Shown: piece after piece, positions 16,829 to 25,368 of the stretch
Layout: each line of letters starts with the position of its first letter
Position numbering within the stretch: position 1 is the first letter of the stretch
NCBI RefSeq assembly: GCF_009467825.1
Contig: NZ_WIOK01000029.1
Span: 1-41,127 of the forward strand
DNA: 41,127 nt
Source: Cyclobacterium xiamenense
GTDB lineage: Bacteria > Bacteroidota > Bacteroidia > Cytophagales > Cyclobacteriaceae
Reading direction: 5' to 3'
The notes under the pieces: generated by a model
The model's database searches: none
The model's input: the letters and a program-made list of their open reading frames with translations, nothing else
Told to the model about the DNA's origin: nothing
Made by a program: the position numbers and the translations under genes

Positions 16829-17033
16829 GAGTTGTTGCTAACCTTTAATTTTATTTCAGTAAACCGAAATTACAAGCTTATGTTAGAAAATACCAGCAAA
16901 ATATAGCCGCTTTGCGGAATTTGCAATCCCGGGGTCCAGATAAAAAAGAGGTTTGTAGTCCCCATAGCGAGAATGTACACGATCGAGAACATTTTTTATT
17001 ACTATATTGGGAAAGAGTAGGTCCTTGAAAACT

Positions 17034-17204
17034 ATGAAACTAGACAAAAAAGCTTTTACCATCCAAAGTTTCGAAGAAGCTGCGGATCACCAAAAACAGC
17101 ATAAAAGCCTTTCGGAGGAAGAGAAAAGGGATGTTTTTCTTCACCTGATGCAAGCTGCCTATGGGTTTGTAGGTACTGCCTGGCCTAAGATGGATATGAG
17201 GTAA
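17034..17204 (+). CDS. Small putative partner protein of a nucleotidyltransferase module, possibly frameshifted
   Basis: 56 residues from the ATG at 17034. The sequence (MKLDKKAFTIQSFEEAADH at the start) resembles the short charged proteins that precede AbiEii-like nucleotidyltransferases in Bacteroidota; an antitoxin role is inferred only. The protein stops at 17204, but another frame across the stop reads on as RSLIKDGSTS to a stop at 17236. The natural C-terminus may therefore have been lost to a frameshift. The neighbouring nucleotidyltransferase is clearly broken, which fits decay of the whole unit. Confidence 0.5.
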   Translation: MKLDKKAFTIQSFEEAADHQKQHKSLSEEEKRDVFLHLMQAAYGFVGTAWPKMDMR

Positions 17205-17219
17205 GAAGTCTGATCAAAG

Positions 17220-17635
17220 ATGGTAGCACTTCTTAATCTGTTTAATTCTGGTTTTAAAGACTTTATTGAAAGCCTGCACAAGTTTGATGTGGCGTATATC
17301 CTAATTGGAGGATATGCAGTAGTTCTGCACGGTTATCTCAGAACGACCGGAGATTTGGGTAAAAGCAACAAAAGAAAACTATAGAAAACTAATGAAGGCA
17401 TTTTCATTTTTTGGATTACCCACCAATGCTATACGTCTTGATCAATTTTTGAAAAATGACAGGTACCAAGTTTTTTTTGTTTGGAAGATCCCCTATGGCT
17501 ATCGATAGTGTGACTGTAATTCAAGGTATTGACGTGAAACTCATAAACATTTCTGATTTGGTAAAAACCAAAAAAGCCAGCGGCAGGTATACGGATTTAG
17601 ATGATCTTGAAAATTTAAAGAGCAATGAAGAATAA
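17220..17635 (+). pseudogene. Decayed AbiEii-like nucleotidyltransferase (two frameshifts)
   Basis: Three consecutive frames join into one recognisable nucleotidyltransferase. Frame 1 (17220 to about 17357) reads from MVALLNLFNSGFKDF to ILIGGYAVVLHGYLRTTGDL. Frame 2 (from 17359) continues VKATKENYRKLMKAFSFFGL up to RYQVFF. Frame 3 (from 17480) gives FGRSPMAIDSVTVIQ and ends DLVKTKKASGRYTDLDDL ... NEE at 17635. The first lesion looks like a deletion of about 8 nt that removes the residues after GDL, including the second Asp of the catalytic D-x-D. The second looks like one extra base (G at 17479) after a T8 run. The product must be inactive. Its end overlaps the start of the flavodoxin gene by 11 bp. 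Confidence 0.8.
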
Positions 17636-18215
17636 AAAGCTCAGGCATCTCCTAATTTTATTTTTTTTATTGGTTCTTAGCGGAAATGTAATGGCACAGG
17701 GCGTTCCAAGCATCCTGATCGCTTATTACTCCGGTTCGGGCAACACCCAAACCATGGCGGAGGCGGTAGCAAGTGGAGTGGCACAAGTGGAGCATGTCAA
17801 TTATACCATCAAACGCGTTGAAGAGCTGACCGAGCGGGAGGTCTTGAAGGCTTCCGCCATCATTTTGGGTTCTCCCGTATACAATGCCAATATGGCGCCC
17901 CAGGTGCAGGCGTTTATCAATAGCTGGCCATTTGAAGGGAGACCCCTAAAAGATAAAATCGGTGCTGTATTTGTCACGGGTGGTGGCTTTTCCATAGGGG
18001 AAGAATCGGTCATGCTTGCCATGATCCGTGCCATGCTGGTTCATGGGATGCTGATCGTAGGAGGAGCCGAAACAGAAGCAGCATTTGGAGCCTCGGCAAT
18101 TACCGGAGAGGGTGAATTTGCCGGAAAAGAGGTGAATCCACTGTTTTTGAATAAAGCAGAAGGGCTGGGAAAAAGAGTAGCGGAGTGGGTAGTAACGTTG
18201 AAAAAGGAAAGGTAG
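17625..18215 (+). CDS. Flavodoxin-fold protein with N-terminal signal peptide
   Basis: 196 residues. A classic Sec signal peptide (MKNKKLRHLLILFFLLVLS, cleavage near VMAQ|G) precedes a WrbA/flavodoxin-like domain. The FMN phosphate loop SGSGNTQTMAEAV is at about 36-48, and GSPVYNANMAPQVQAF and FVTGGGFSIGEE form the isoalloxazine-side loops. Export is unusual for an FMN protein because FMN and NAD(P)H are cytosolic. An internal ATG at 17691 would give a 174-residue cytosolic form, but the preceding 22 codons look too much like a real signal peptide. It could reduce quinones or act as an electron carrier; its partner is unknown. Confidence 0.78.
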   Translation: MKNKKLRHLLILFFLLVLSGNVMAQGVPSILIAYYSGSGNTQTMAEAVASGVAQVEHVNYTIKRVEELTEREVLKASAIILGSPVYNANMAPQVQAFINSWPFEGRPLKDKIGAVFVTGGGFSIGEESVMLAMIRAMLVHGMLIVGGAETEAAFGASAITGEGEFAGKEVNPLFLNKAEGLGKRVAEWVVTLKKER

Positions 18216-18245
18216 CGATGACTGAATTATCTGAGTTTTCCCGCG

Positions 18246-18632
18246 TTAGTAAAGAATTATCTCACCTTTTCGTTTGTTGTTGCCGGCATTTGCATCTTTG
18301 GTGTGGATGATAAGCCGGTACTTCAGCTTTTTCCCCGGTTGTCGGGCCGGAATCTTTTCCGGGGCGGTGTAAACGATCGTTTGCCCCGGTTCAATGGCAT
18401 CTGTTTTGGTATCAAAACTCATCATTTTTCCATTTACTTTAAAAAACACCCGGTAACTCTCGGCCGGAGCCGTGACGGTACCCGCGTTTTTAACGGAAAA
18501 GCGGAATATCCGGCTTCCCTCTTTTTCTGCTTCCAGGTAGACTTCCGCAGCCTCCAGATCAAATAGCGGGGCCTCTTGCCCCCAAAAGGCGGGTGAAGCA
18601 AGCAAAAAAACACCAAGGATTCGTAAAAACAT
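18246..18632 (-). CDS. Small secreted protein with CARDB-like Ig domain
   Basis: 128 residues from the ATG at 18632 (MFLRILGVFLLASPAFWGQ, signal peptide); the frame extends to 18716 but the extra part is not signal-like. The mature part is all beta, with FRFSVKNAGTVTAPAESYRVFFKVNGK followed by EPGQTIVYTAPEKI. That is the pattern of CARDB domains (adhesion-type Ig folds found in bacterial envelope proteins). It ends KGEIILY. No partner gene is evident. It is convergent with the flavodoxin gene, 30 bp apart. Confidence 0.68.
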   Translation of the reverse strand: MFLRILGVFLLASPAFWGQEAPLFDLEAAEVYLEAEKEGSRIFRFSVKNAGTVTAPAESYRVFFKVNGKMMSFDTKTDAIEPGQTIVYTAPEKIPARQPGKKLKYRLIIHTKDANAGNNKRKGEIILY

Positions 18633-18881
18633 GTTGCTGTAGGTTTGGAAAGAAAGATAAACCGGACATCGAGCGCTTCGGTAGTCAACGGCAGCGATGC
18701 CATTAGCCCAAGCCAAAGTCGATCGGTTTATTCAGAAACGTAAGTTACCATTTTTTCTGTTTGGGAAGTTTTGTGGGCAGGTATTTTTTTGGCGAGAGGA
18801 TCGGTTGGTTCCGATCCAATGCGGAAAGGCGTATTTGCAGAAGTGTACCCCTTGTTTCCGGAAACCGGACCGCGGTTAACC

Positions 18882-18912
18882 AAAAAAAGCCCGACTACCG
18901 AAGCAGCCGGGC
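18882..18912 (-). terminator. Terminator of the yqeY-bamA-ompH gene run
   Basis: On the minus strand an 8-bp stem with one mismatch (plus-strand arms GCCCGACT at 18889-18896 and AGCCGGGC at 18905-18912) is followed by a run of seven T. It lies 24 bp beyond the stop of the last ompH gene. Confidence 0.78.
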
Positions 18913-18936
18913 ATGGACATGGTATGCATGCGATGA

Positions 18937-19491
18937 TTAATTACTTCCTGGAGCGGGTGCCGGGGTTGCCGGAGCCTCCAGACCCAATTTGGCCAATACC
19001 AGATCGGTAAAGGGGTCGTTGTCCTTGGTATACAAAAGAACGGGCGACTGCCCTGCTGCTTCCGAAAACACATGGGTGTAGTTGTTTTCGGCAGCTACTG
19101 CGTTGATGGCGTTGTACACCTTTGTCTGTACCGGCTCCAACAGTTCCTGCAGCTTCCGTTGATAGGAAGATTGAGCATCCTGTTGAAACTTCTGAATTTC
19201 CTGCTCCATGCCCTGCAGCTCACGCTCTTTGGCAGCACGTGCTTCGTCGGTCATGGTCTGGGCAGACTGCTGATAGGATGCCACTTGCTGCTGGAAACTC
19301 TGCGTTTTGGTTTGGATTTGCTGTCCCAACTGATTGCTATAATCCTGGATATCAGCGTCAATTTGCTCCATCTCCGGCATCAGGCTCATAATATATTCCA
19401 CGTTGGTGTACCCGATTTTCAAATCCTGAGCACTTGCTACAAATCCAAAGCAAAAGAGGGCTATTGCTGATAGGATGATTCTTGCTTTCAT
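18937..19491 (-). CDS. OmpH/Skp family periplasmic chaperone, copy 2
   Basis: 184 residues. Signal peptide MKARIILSAIALFCFGFVASAQ, then LKIGYTNVEYIMSLMPE, the conserved N-terminal OmpH strand and helix. A long Gln-rich coiled coil (about 45-120) would form a Skp-type tentacle, and a C-terminal strand region follows with HVFSEAAGQSPVLLYT. An Ala/Pro tail (APATPAPAPGSN) is added. Skp holds unfolded outer membrane proteins on the way to the BAM complex. It sits 21 bp after the other ompH copy and ends the operon. Confidence 0.92.
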   Translation of the reverse strand: MKARIILSAIALFCFGFVASAQDLKIGYTNVEYIMSLMPEMEQIDADIQDYSNQLGQQIQTKTQSFQQQVASYQQSAQTMTDEARAAKERELQGMEQEIQKFQQDAQSSYQRKLQELLEPVQTKVYNAINAVAAENNYTHVFSEAAGQSPVLLYTKDNDPFTDLVLAKLGLEAPATPAPAPGSN

Positions 19492-19512
19492 AATTGTTAA
19501 ACTTTGTTAATT

Positions 19513-20037
19513 TTAATTGTTTTCTTCTAATCCTAATTCTTCTATGATAAAATCCGAGTAATCGTGCCTGGGGTCCGTATAGATTATGGACGTGGGGCTG
19601 CTTGCTTTGTCGAACAAAATAGCCAGCCCGTTTCGTTTGGCTACCCGGTCTATCGCATCGTAAATGGTGGATTGCAAGGGTTGCAGCAGTTCCGATTGTT
19701 TTTGGTACAATTGGCCATTTTCGCCAAAAATACGGTTGTTAAAGGCCCTTGCTTCCCGTTGTTTTTCCCTAATCAGTTCCAGACGTTCCTGGTACATCTC
19801 ATCTGTCAGCAATACCTGCTCTCCTTGCAGGTCACTGTACATTTGCTGTATTTCCTCTTCCAAATTTTGTGCCTCTTTTCGCCACTCCGAACTCACCGCC
19901 TCCATTTCTTCCTGAATCTTCTTGTAATCCGGGTGTTTATTGAGAATGTACTCGGTATCCACATAGCCCATCTTCTGCGCCGAAAGCAACATGGGGAAAA
20001 GGGAAAGCAAAAGTAACAAATTCAGGGATTTTTCCAT
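19513..20037 (-). CDS. OmpH/Skp family periplasmic chaperone, copy 1
   Basis: 174 residues. Signal peptide MEKSLNLLLLLSLFPMLLSAQ, then KMGYVDTEYILNKHPDYK (OmpH signature), a charged coiled coil of about 45-110, and a C-terminal part with LAILFDKASSPTSIIYTDP and a very acidic end (DFIIEELGLEENN). The tentacle here is Glu/Lys rich, whereas copy 2 is Gln rich, so the copies have diverged and may prefer different clients. The gene starts 2 bp after bamA. Confidence 0.92.
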   Translation of the reverse strand: MEKSLNLLLLLSLFPMLLSAQKMGYVDTEYILNKHPDYKKIQEEMEAVSSEWRKEAQNLEEEIQQMYSDLQGEQVLLTDEMYQERLELIREKQREARAFNNRIFGENGQLYQKQSELLQPLQSTIYDAIDRVAKRNGLAILFDKASSPTSIIYTDPRHDYSDFIIEELGLEENN

Positions 20038-20039
20038 AA

Positions 20040-22751
20040 TTATCTGAATTGTTGCCCGATGGTAAAGTGGAACATGCCTCCACTTGGTCCGGGATTGGGG
20101 TTGCTGATGGATGGAACTTCGTCAAATCCATAGCCCCAATCGATACCCAGCAGGCCAAAAGCCGGCATAAATATTCGGGCACCAAAACCTGCAGATTTTT
20201 TCAGGTCATACGGATTGTAGTCCGCATAGTTGCCCCAGTTGTTTCCGGCCTCGGCAAATCCCAGCAGGAAAATGGTCGCCGAGGGATTGGGTGATACCAG
20301 AAATCGGAGTTCCATCACGTGCTTGTTATACACCACTCCTCCATACGGAACCGGTGCATTTGGCTGCCCGCGGAAGTCTCTTCCGGGAGTAATGGACTGG
20401 TTTTCGTAGCCCCTAAGCCCGACGATCTCCTGCCCCAGGGCGAAGTTCATCATGTTCATGCCGTCGCCTCCCAGCACAAAGCGTTCCAACGGTATGATGC
20501 CGATGCGGTCTCCATACGAGCCCAGGAATCCCAGGTGGGTACGGGCACTTAGTACCAGTTTATTGGAGCCAAATACCGGGGTGTATAGGGATGCATCAAA
20601 CATCCATTTGTGGTACTCCAGCCACTGGTATTTTTCCTCATCCTGAGATTCCTGATTGATATTCGGATTCATCGAGGTATAAGGCGGTGTGAGGGTTGCA
20701 CTCAAGGTGATATTCGACCCGAACCGCGGGTAGATGGGGTTATCGATGTTGTTTCGCGCAATCGTGGTGTTCAGTGCTACACTTCGTGCGGTTCCCGTAT
20801 TATAGGTCAGCCCGAAGAAATTTCCGTATTCGTCAAAATCGTATACCTGAAACTGCAGGTTATTGCTGACCTGAAAGTAGTCATCCGGCCAGGTAACCCG
20901 TTTGGCCAATCCGATGGATGCCCCGGTAATCTTGAAAGAGCCCAATTCCTGACCAAAGTTATTCCGGTTAAAAAAATCAATCTGCCGCTGTACGGAGTGA
21001 TTGAAACTAAAGCTCAGGGCATTGGGTTTTCTTCCGCCAAACCAGGGCTCGGTAAAGGACATGCTGTAGTTCTGGAAACTTCGTCCATTGGCCTGTACCC
21101 GCAGGGAGAGCTTCTGCCCGTCACCTACCGGCAGGGGACGCCACTTGGAAAAGTCGTTGATGTTCTTAATCGAGAAGTTGTTGAAAGTCAGACCGACGGT
21201 ACCCACAAAGCCAAACAAACCTCCCCAACCTCCGGAAAGTTCGATTTGATCGTTGGGTCGTTCTTCCAGCTTGAAGGTAATGTCCACCGTTGCGTCCTCG
21301 AAATTGGGCCGCATGTCGGGTTCGATGTTCTCCGGGTTGAAGTACCCGATCTGGGAAAGTTCCCGGATGGTTCGTACCAGCGCACTTCGGTCAAATTTCT
21401 GTCCGGGCAGGATTCGAATTTCCCGCATGACCACGTGGTCACTGGTTCGCTCGTTGCCCTCGATGGAGACGCTATTTACGGTTACCTGCGGGCCTTCAAA
21501 GATCCGCATTTCTATGTCGATGGAATCGGCCTGTACGTTTACTTCTACCGGATCAATGGTGAAAAACAGGTATCCATTGTCTTGATACAGGGAGCTGACA
21601 TCGTCTCCCCGTTGGGGGTCGTAATTCAGCCGTTTGTCCAGCTTTTCCTTATCGTAGATATCTCCTTTGAAAATGCCCAGTTTGGCTTGGAGCTCTTGGT
21701 CCGTGTGGATGTAATTTCCTGAAAAACTGATGTTGCGGTAGTAATATTGCTGGCCCTCTTCGATGTCAATGTCAATGTTGATGCGGCTGTCGTCAAAGCG
21801 ATAGATGCTATCGGTGAGGATTTCGGCATCCCGGTAGCCCCGGCTATTGTAAAAATCGACGACCGAATTCTTATCGTCCCGGTAGTCACTTCGGACAAAT
21901 TTGGAACCATTAAAGAAATTGAGTTTGAAATTTTTGTTGATGTATTCTTTCACCTGATCGTCAGAGACGGGGTTTCGTTTGGTAACCGCTTGTCCAAGAT
22001 TTTTTGGATTGGCGTTGAGTAAACGGGAGACCAGGTCTTTGAAGATGTATACCCGGGCATGTTCATTCGTACCCTTCATTTTCTTTTTGATGCGGGTATC
22101 GGCGATGTTGTCGTTTCCGTAGAGCTTGATTTCGTTGATACGCACTTTCGTTTTCTTATCCACGTCAAAGCGCAGCTTCACGCTGTTGGGCAGGGTAGTA
22201 TCCCGCTCCTGGATCACCTTCACCTCTGCATTCAGAAAACCCTTGTCCACAAAATAATCCCGGATATTCCGTTGCGCGTTGTTCAAGACATCGTCCCGGA
22301 CCACTCTTCCCCGGATATTTACTTTATCTTCAAGTTCTCCTTCCTGAGTTTTGTTGATGCCGGAATATTCTACGCGGCTGAAGCGGGGTCTTTCGGTGAG
22401 ATCGAGCAGCAGGTAGATGTCGTCTCCTTCAATTTTGGTGACCAGGATTTTGACATCGCCGATGATTCCCTGTCCCCAAAGTTTTTTCAACGCACCCGAG
22501 ATGGCATCTCCGGGAACGGTGATCTGATCGTCTACCCGAAGACCGGCCAGTGAAATGATGGCGGTTTCATCCAGGGTACTCAGGCCCACGGCTTCTATTC
22601 CAGCCAGGCGGTACTTTTTTGGATTGGAATAATCCAGATCGATTATATCCACCGGCTCTTGACGGGTATACCGGCTTTGCCCCAATCGAATCTGGGCTTC
22701 TGCCACTCCGGTCACTAGCAGCAAATAAATAATCAGTAAATAGTTTCTCAT
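20040..22751 (-). CDS. bamA: Outer membrane protein assembly factor BamA
   Basis: 903 residues, longer than the E. coli protein (about 810) but normal for Bacteroidota. Signal peptide MRNYLLIIYLLLVTGVAEAQ. Five POTRA domains follow over about 50-450, with repeated hallmarks such as VKLRFDVDKKTKVRINEIKL and VTVNSVSIEGNERTSDHVV. The 16-strand Omp85 barrel (about 480-903) contains the lid-loop motif VLGGDGMNM ... LRGY, near the conserved VRGF position, and ends in an aromatic C-terminal strand (MFHFTIGQQFR). It folds and inserts outer membrane proteins and is essential. Followed closely by two Skp-type chaperones. Confidence 0.97.
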   Translation of the reverse strand: MRNYLLIIYLLLVTGVAEAQIRLGQSRYTRQEPVDIIDLDYSNPKKYRLAGIEAVGLSTLDETAIISLAGLRVDDQITVPGDAISGALKKLWGQGIIGDVKILVTKIEGDDIYLLLDLTERPRFSRVEYSGINKTQEGELEDKVNIRGRVVRDDVLNNAQRNIRDYFVDKGFLNAEVKVIQERDTTLPNSVKLRFDVDKKTKVRINEIKLYGNDNIADTRIKKKMKGTNEHARVYIFKDLVSRLLNANPKNLGQAVTKRNPVSDDQVKEYINKNFKLNFFNGSKFVRSDYRDDKNSVVDFYNSRGYRDAEILTDSIYRFDDSRINIDIDIEEGQQYYYRNISFSGNYIHTDQELQAKLGIFKGDIYDKEKLDKRLNYDPQRGDDVSSLYQDNGYLFFTIDPVEVNVQADSIDIEMRIFEGPQVTVNSVSIEGNERTSDHVVMREIRILPGQKFDRSALVRTIRELSQIGYFNPENIEPDMRPNFEDATVDITFKLEERPNDQIELSGGWGGLFGFVGTVGLTFNNFSIKNINDFSKWRPLPVGDGQKLSLRVQANGRSFQNYSMSFTEPWFGGRKPNALSFSFNHSVQRQIDFFNRNNFGQELGSFKITGASIGLAKRVTWPDDYFQVSNNLQFQVYDFDEYGNFFGLTYNTGTARSVALNTTIARNNIDNPIYPRFGSNITLSATLTPPYTSMNPNINQESQDEEKYQWLEYHKWMFDASLYTPVFGSNKLVLSARTHLGFLGSYGDRIGIIPLERFVLGGDGMNMMNFALGQEIVGLRGYENQSITPGRDFRGQPNAPVPYGGVVYNKHVMELRFLVSPNPSATIFLLGFAEAGNNWGNYADYNPYDLKKSAGFGARIFMPAFGLLGIDWGYGFDEVPSISNPNPGPSGGMFHFTIGQQFR

Positions 22752-22838
22752 TTCAAACGATAAGTTTAACCCCCTAATCCCGGGGATTAGTGAGCTGAAA
22801 TACCCCGAAAAACGACATGTGTTTTCGGGTGTGCACGG

Positions 22839-23582
22839 TCATTCGGAGGGCTTAATCTGGGCACCGGTTTTTCCAAACCTTCGTTCCCTTTTCTGATAGG
22901 CCAATATGGCTTCATGAAGGTGTTTCTTTCGAAAATCCGGCCACAATACTTCCGTGAAGTAGAGTTCGGTATAAGCCAGCTGCCACAACATAAAGTTACT
23001 GATCCGTATCTCACCACTGGTGCGTATCAGTAACTCGGGATCGGGAAAATCGGCAGTGTTCAAGTGGGAGGCAATGGCTTCCTGATTGATGTCTTTCTCC
23101 TGGATTTCCCCGCTGACTACTTTTTTGACAATTTCTTTTACAGCCTGGGTGATTTCCCAGCGGCCACTGTAGCTCAGGGCCAGTACCACGGTCATTCCGG
23201 TATTGGCATTGGTTTTTGCTTTTCCCAGGTTCAGGTGTTCCTTGCATTTGCCGGGAAGGCTATCCGTATCTCCTATGGTGGCGAGCCGGATGTTGTTTTC
23301 CATCATGGTGGGCACTTCGTCGGTGATGGCCTGTACCAGGATTTCCATCAGTGCATCCACCTCTTCCTTGGGCCGGGACCAGTTTTCGGTAGAAAATGCG
23401 TATAAGGTAATGAATTTCACGCCCAATTCGGCAGCTCCCTCAATGGCATCCCGAACGGCAGCAATTGCGTTTCGGTGGCCAAAGATTCGCATGGCACCCT
23501 TTTTTTGTGCCCACCTACCGTTGCCATCCATGATTACCGCAATGTGTTGAGGGATATTCCCTTTATCAATCACTTCCTTCAT
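22839..23582 (-). CDS. uppS: Undecaprenyl diphosphate synthase (cis-prenyltransferase)
   Basis: 247 residues from the ATG at 23582; an upstream TTG at 23600 is in frame but adds only six residues. Makes the C55 lipid carrier for peptidoglycan and O-antigen. Signatures: HIAVIMDGNGRWAQKKG with catalytic D19, GHRNAIAAVRD, TLYAFSTENWSRP, and the C-terminal DPELLIRTSGEIRISNFMLWQ and ELYFTEVLWPDF. Part of the long minus-strand run, 87 bp upstream of bamA. Confidence 0.96.
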   Translation of the reverse strand: MKEVIDKGNIPQHIAVIMDGNGRWAQKKGAMRIFGHRNAIAAVRDAIEGAAELGVKFITLYAFSTENWSRPKEEVDALMEILVQAITDEVPTMMENNIRLATIGDTDSLPGKCKEHLNLGKAKTNANTGMTVVLALSYSGRWEITQAVKEIVKKVVSGEIQEKDINQEAIASHLNTADFPDPELLIRTSGEIRISNFMLWQLAYTELYFTEVLWPDFRKKHLHEAILAYQKRERRFGKTGAQIKPSE

Positions 23583-23653
23583 TCCTGTGTACGCTTCCAA
23601 ATTGTAATGAATTACAAAAATGACACTTCTTTTCCAAAAATTCTATCCTGTGG

Positions 23654-24412
23654 TCAATTATTGTAGGGATAGCATTTGACTTGGTGGAAGGAATAGCTGA
23701 TAGAAACGCCCAAAAAATAGTACCAATCCCGGTCCGAGTGATTGCCAAAATTGATGGAATTGGGGTCTAGTGTTGGATTTCCCGTGCCGGGATCGGTTCG
23801 AAACCTCGGGATAGCATTTGGATCGTTGCCGATTTTATCCAGAAAGTCTGAAAAGGTAGCCTTGGCGCCGCCTTCAACCGAAAGGAGCAAGCGGTCCCGG
23901 AGCTTGTATTTGATTCCCAGACCAAAAGGAACGATAGCGGTACTAACCCGGTAGCTGCCTGGCTGTGGATCGGCTGCATAGGCCTGCCCATTACCAAAGA
24001 AGGTACCGATACCCAGGCCAAAGAAGCCGAAAGGGGAAAACCGGGAGGGGGACTGCTGGCTCATGTAATCCAGAAAATGGAATTCCATGGTGGCGGATGC
24101 TTCTACCATGGTGCCGGTAAAGTACGCGTCGCGAACCAAAGCTACCGGATCAATGGGATGAATGCTATCTGCCGCATTAAGCCTGCTCACGGAAAGCCCC
24201 ACCCGCAGACTCCAGGCATTGTCAAAATTTCGTCTGCCAAACAACGTTCCCTGAATACCCAGTTGGGTCGGGTCGATGGTCCGGATAATGTCTCCGGTAT
24301 AGGTCCCTGCTCCCAATCCCATTCCTACCTCGTACTGCTGTGCGCGGACAGTCAGGCCCTGCAGAAACAATACTGCGGTGAAAACGATCGTGTAATACCT
24401 GGTTTTATTCAA
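23654..24412 (-). CDS. DUF6089-like outer membrane beta-barrel protein
   Basis: 252 residues. Signal peptide MNKTRYYTIVFTAVLFLQG ending VRAQ, then a small barrel of alternating strands beginning YEVGMGLGAGTYTGDI, with glycine-rich turns (FGFFGLGIGTFF) and an aromatic-ended strand WYYFLGVSISYSFH near the C-terminus. The position directly before uppS-bamA matches where DUF6089 genes commonly occur in Bacteroidota. Function is unknown; an envelope role is inferred from the operon. Confidence 0.8.
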   Translation of the reverse strand: MNKTRYYTIVFTAVLFLQGLTVRAQQYEVGMGLGAGTYTGDIIRTIDPTQLGIQGTLFGRRNFDNAWSLRVGLSVSRLNAADSIHPIDPVALVRDAYFTGTMVEASATMEFHFLDYMSQQSPSRFSPFGFFGLGIGTFFGNGQAYAADPQPGSYRVSTAIVPFGLGIKYKLRDRLLLSVEGGAKATFSDFLDKIGNDPNAIPRFRTDPGTGNPTLDPNSINFGNHSDRDWYYFLGVSISYSFHQVKCYPYNN

Positions 24413-24486
24413 GTCGCTGCAATTTATAAACTACCCAACGAATAAAAAACCCCTCACAGTATATGCTGGGTTAAATATTGTTAAAA

Positions 24487-25362
24487 CTAATTCCGCATGT
24501 CAAAGCCCCAATTCAATTTTTGCCTCAGGGTGTCGAAGAAGCTGTAATTCGGGAACTTAACCAATTTGGCCACGAATTTTTCTTTTTTGATCTTTAAGGC
24601 CACCGAAGCATCAATGGGTGTAGACCTGGAGTCTAAAGATACCAGAAATTTTTCGCTTCGGCCTTCAATTTTGAAAGTGATTTCACTGTCATCCGAGACC
24701 ACGATGGGACGCACATTGAGGTTATGCGGACTCACGGGTGTGATGACAAAGTTTTTTGCTGCGGGGGAAATCAAAGGGCCTCCACAACTCAAGGAATAAC
24801 CCGTGGAGCCGGTAGGCGTGGAAACGATCAGTCCGTCGGACCAATAGCTATTGAGGTAGTCCCCGTCTATGTAGGTGTGTACCGTGATCATGGAGGAAGT
24901 GTCCCGCTTGTGAATGGTAAACTCATTGAGCCCAAAGTTCAGCCCGTCAAACAAAGGAATGCTGGATTCCAGGCATACCAGGCTTCGGTCTTCCAGTGAA
25001 TACCTTCCGGCCAGCAAGTCTTCTGCTGCAAGGGCGATTTCTTCTTTGGCAATGGTGGCTAAAAATCCCATTCTCCCGGTGTTGATTCCCAATACCGGAA
25101 TTTCCAGCGCACCGATGCGGGCAATGGTATCCAGCAAGGTGCCGTCCCCACCAATGGAAATGACAAAGTCCATCGCTTTTATCCCAACTTCGCCTTCCTG
25201 AAGTACCGATGTACCCGGCGCAAATTCCGTGTCCCGGATGGATTTGAACAGGCTTTTGGTAACCCACACTTCCTGCCCCTGTTTTTCAAAGGCCTGGATT
25301 AATTGCTGTATGTAGGTGTGAAATTCGGGAACTATTGCGATGCCGTGAAGTAGGACGTTCAT
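24487..25362 (-). CDS. nadK: NAD kinase
   Basis: 291 residues. Phosphorylates NAD to NADP. The ATP/NAD site motif GGDGT is at 71-75 inside ISIGGDGTLLDT. The downstream GLNEFTIHKRDTSSMI carries the conserved NE, and DGLIVSTPTGSTGYSLSCGGPL is the glycine-rich signature. The C-terminus has FVSLDSRS. It starts 6 bp after the CBS gene, so the two are tightly coupled. Confidence 0.97.
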   Translation of the reverse strand: MNVLLHGIAIVPEFHTYIQQLIQAFEKQGQEVWVTKSLFKSIRDTEFAPGTSVLQEGEVGIKAMDFVISIGGDGTLLDTIARIGALEIPVLGINTGRMGFLATIAKEEIALAAEDLLAGRYSLEDRSLVCLESSIPLFDGLNFGLNEFTIHKRDTSSMITVHTYIDGDYLNSYWSDGLIVSTPTGSTGYSLSCGGPLISPAAKNFVITPVSPHNLNVRPIVVSDDSEITFKIEGRSEKFLVSLDSRSTPIDASVALKIKKEKFVAKLVKFPNYSFFDTLRQKLNWGFDMRN

Positions 25363-25368
25363 GTACGA

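Noticed and set aside
20610-21722. 370-codon plus-strand open frame inside bamA
   Set aside because: It lies entirely antisense to the barrel and POTRA coding region of bamA, which has strong family motifs. Long antisense frames are expected in this base composition.
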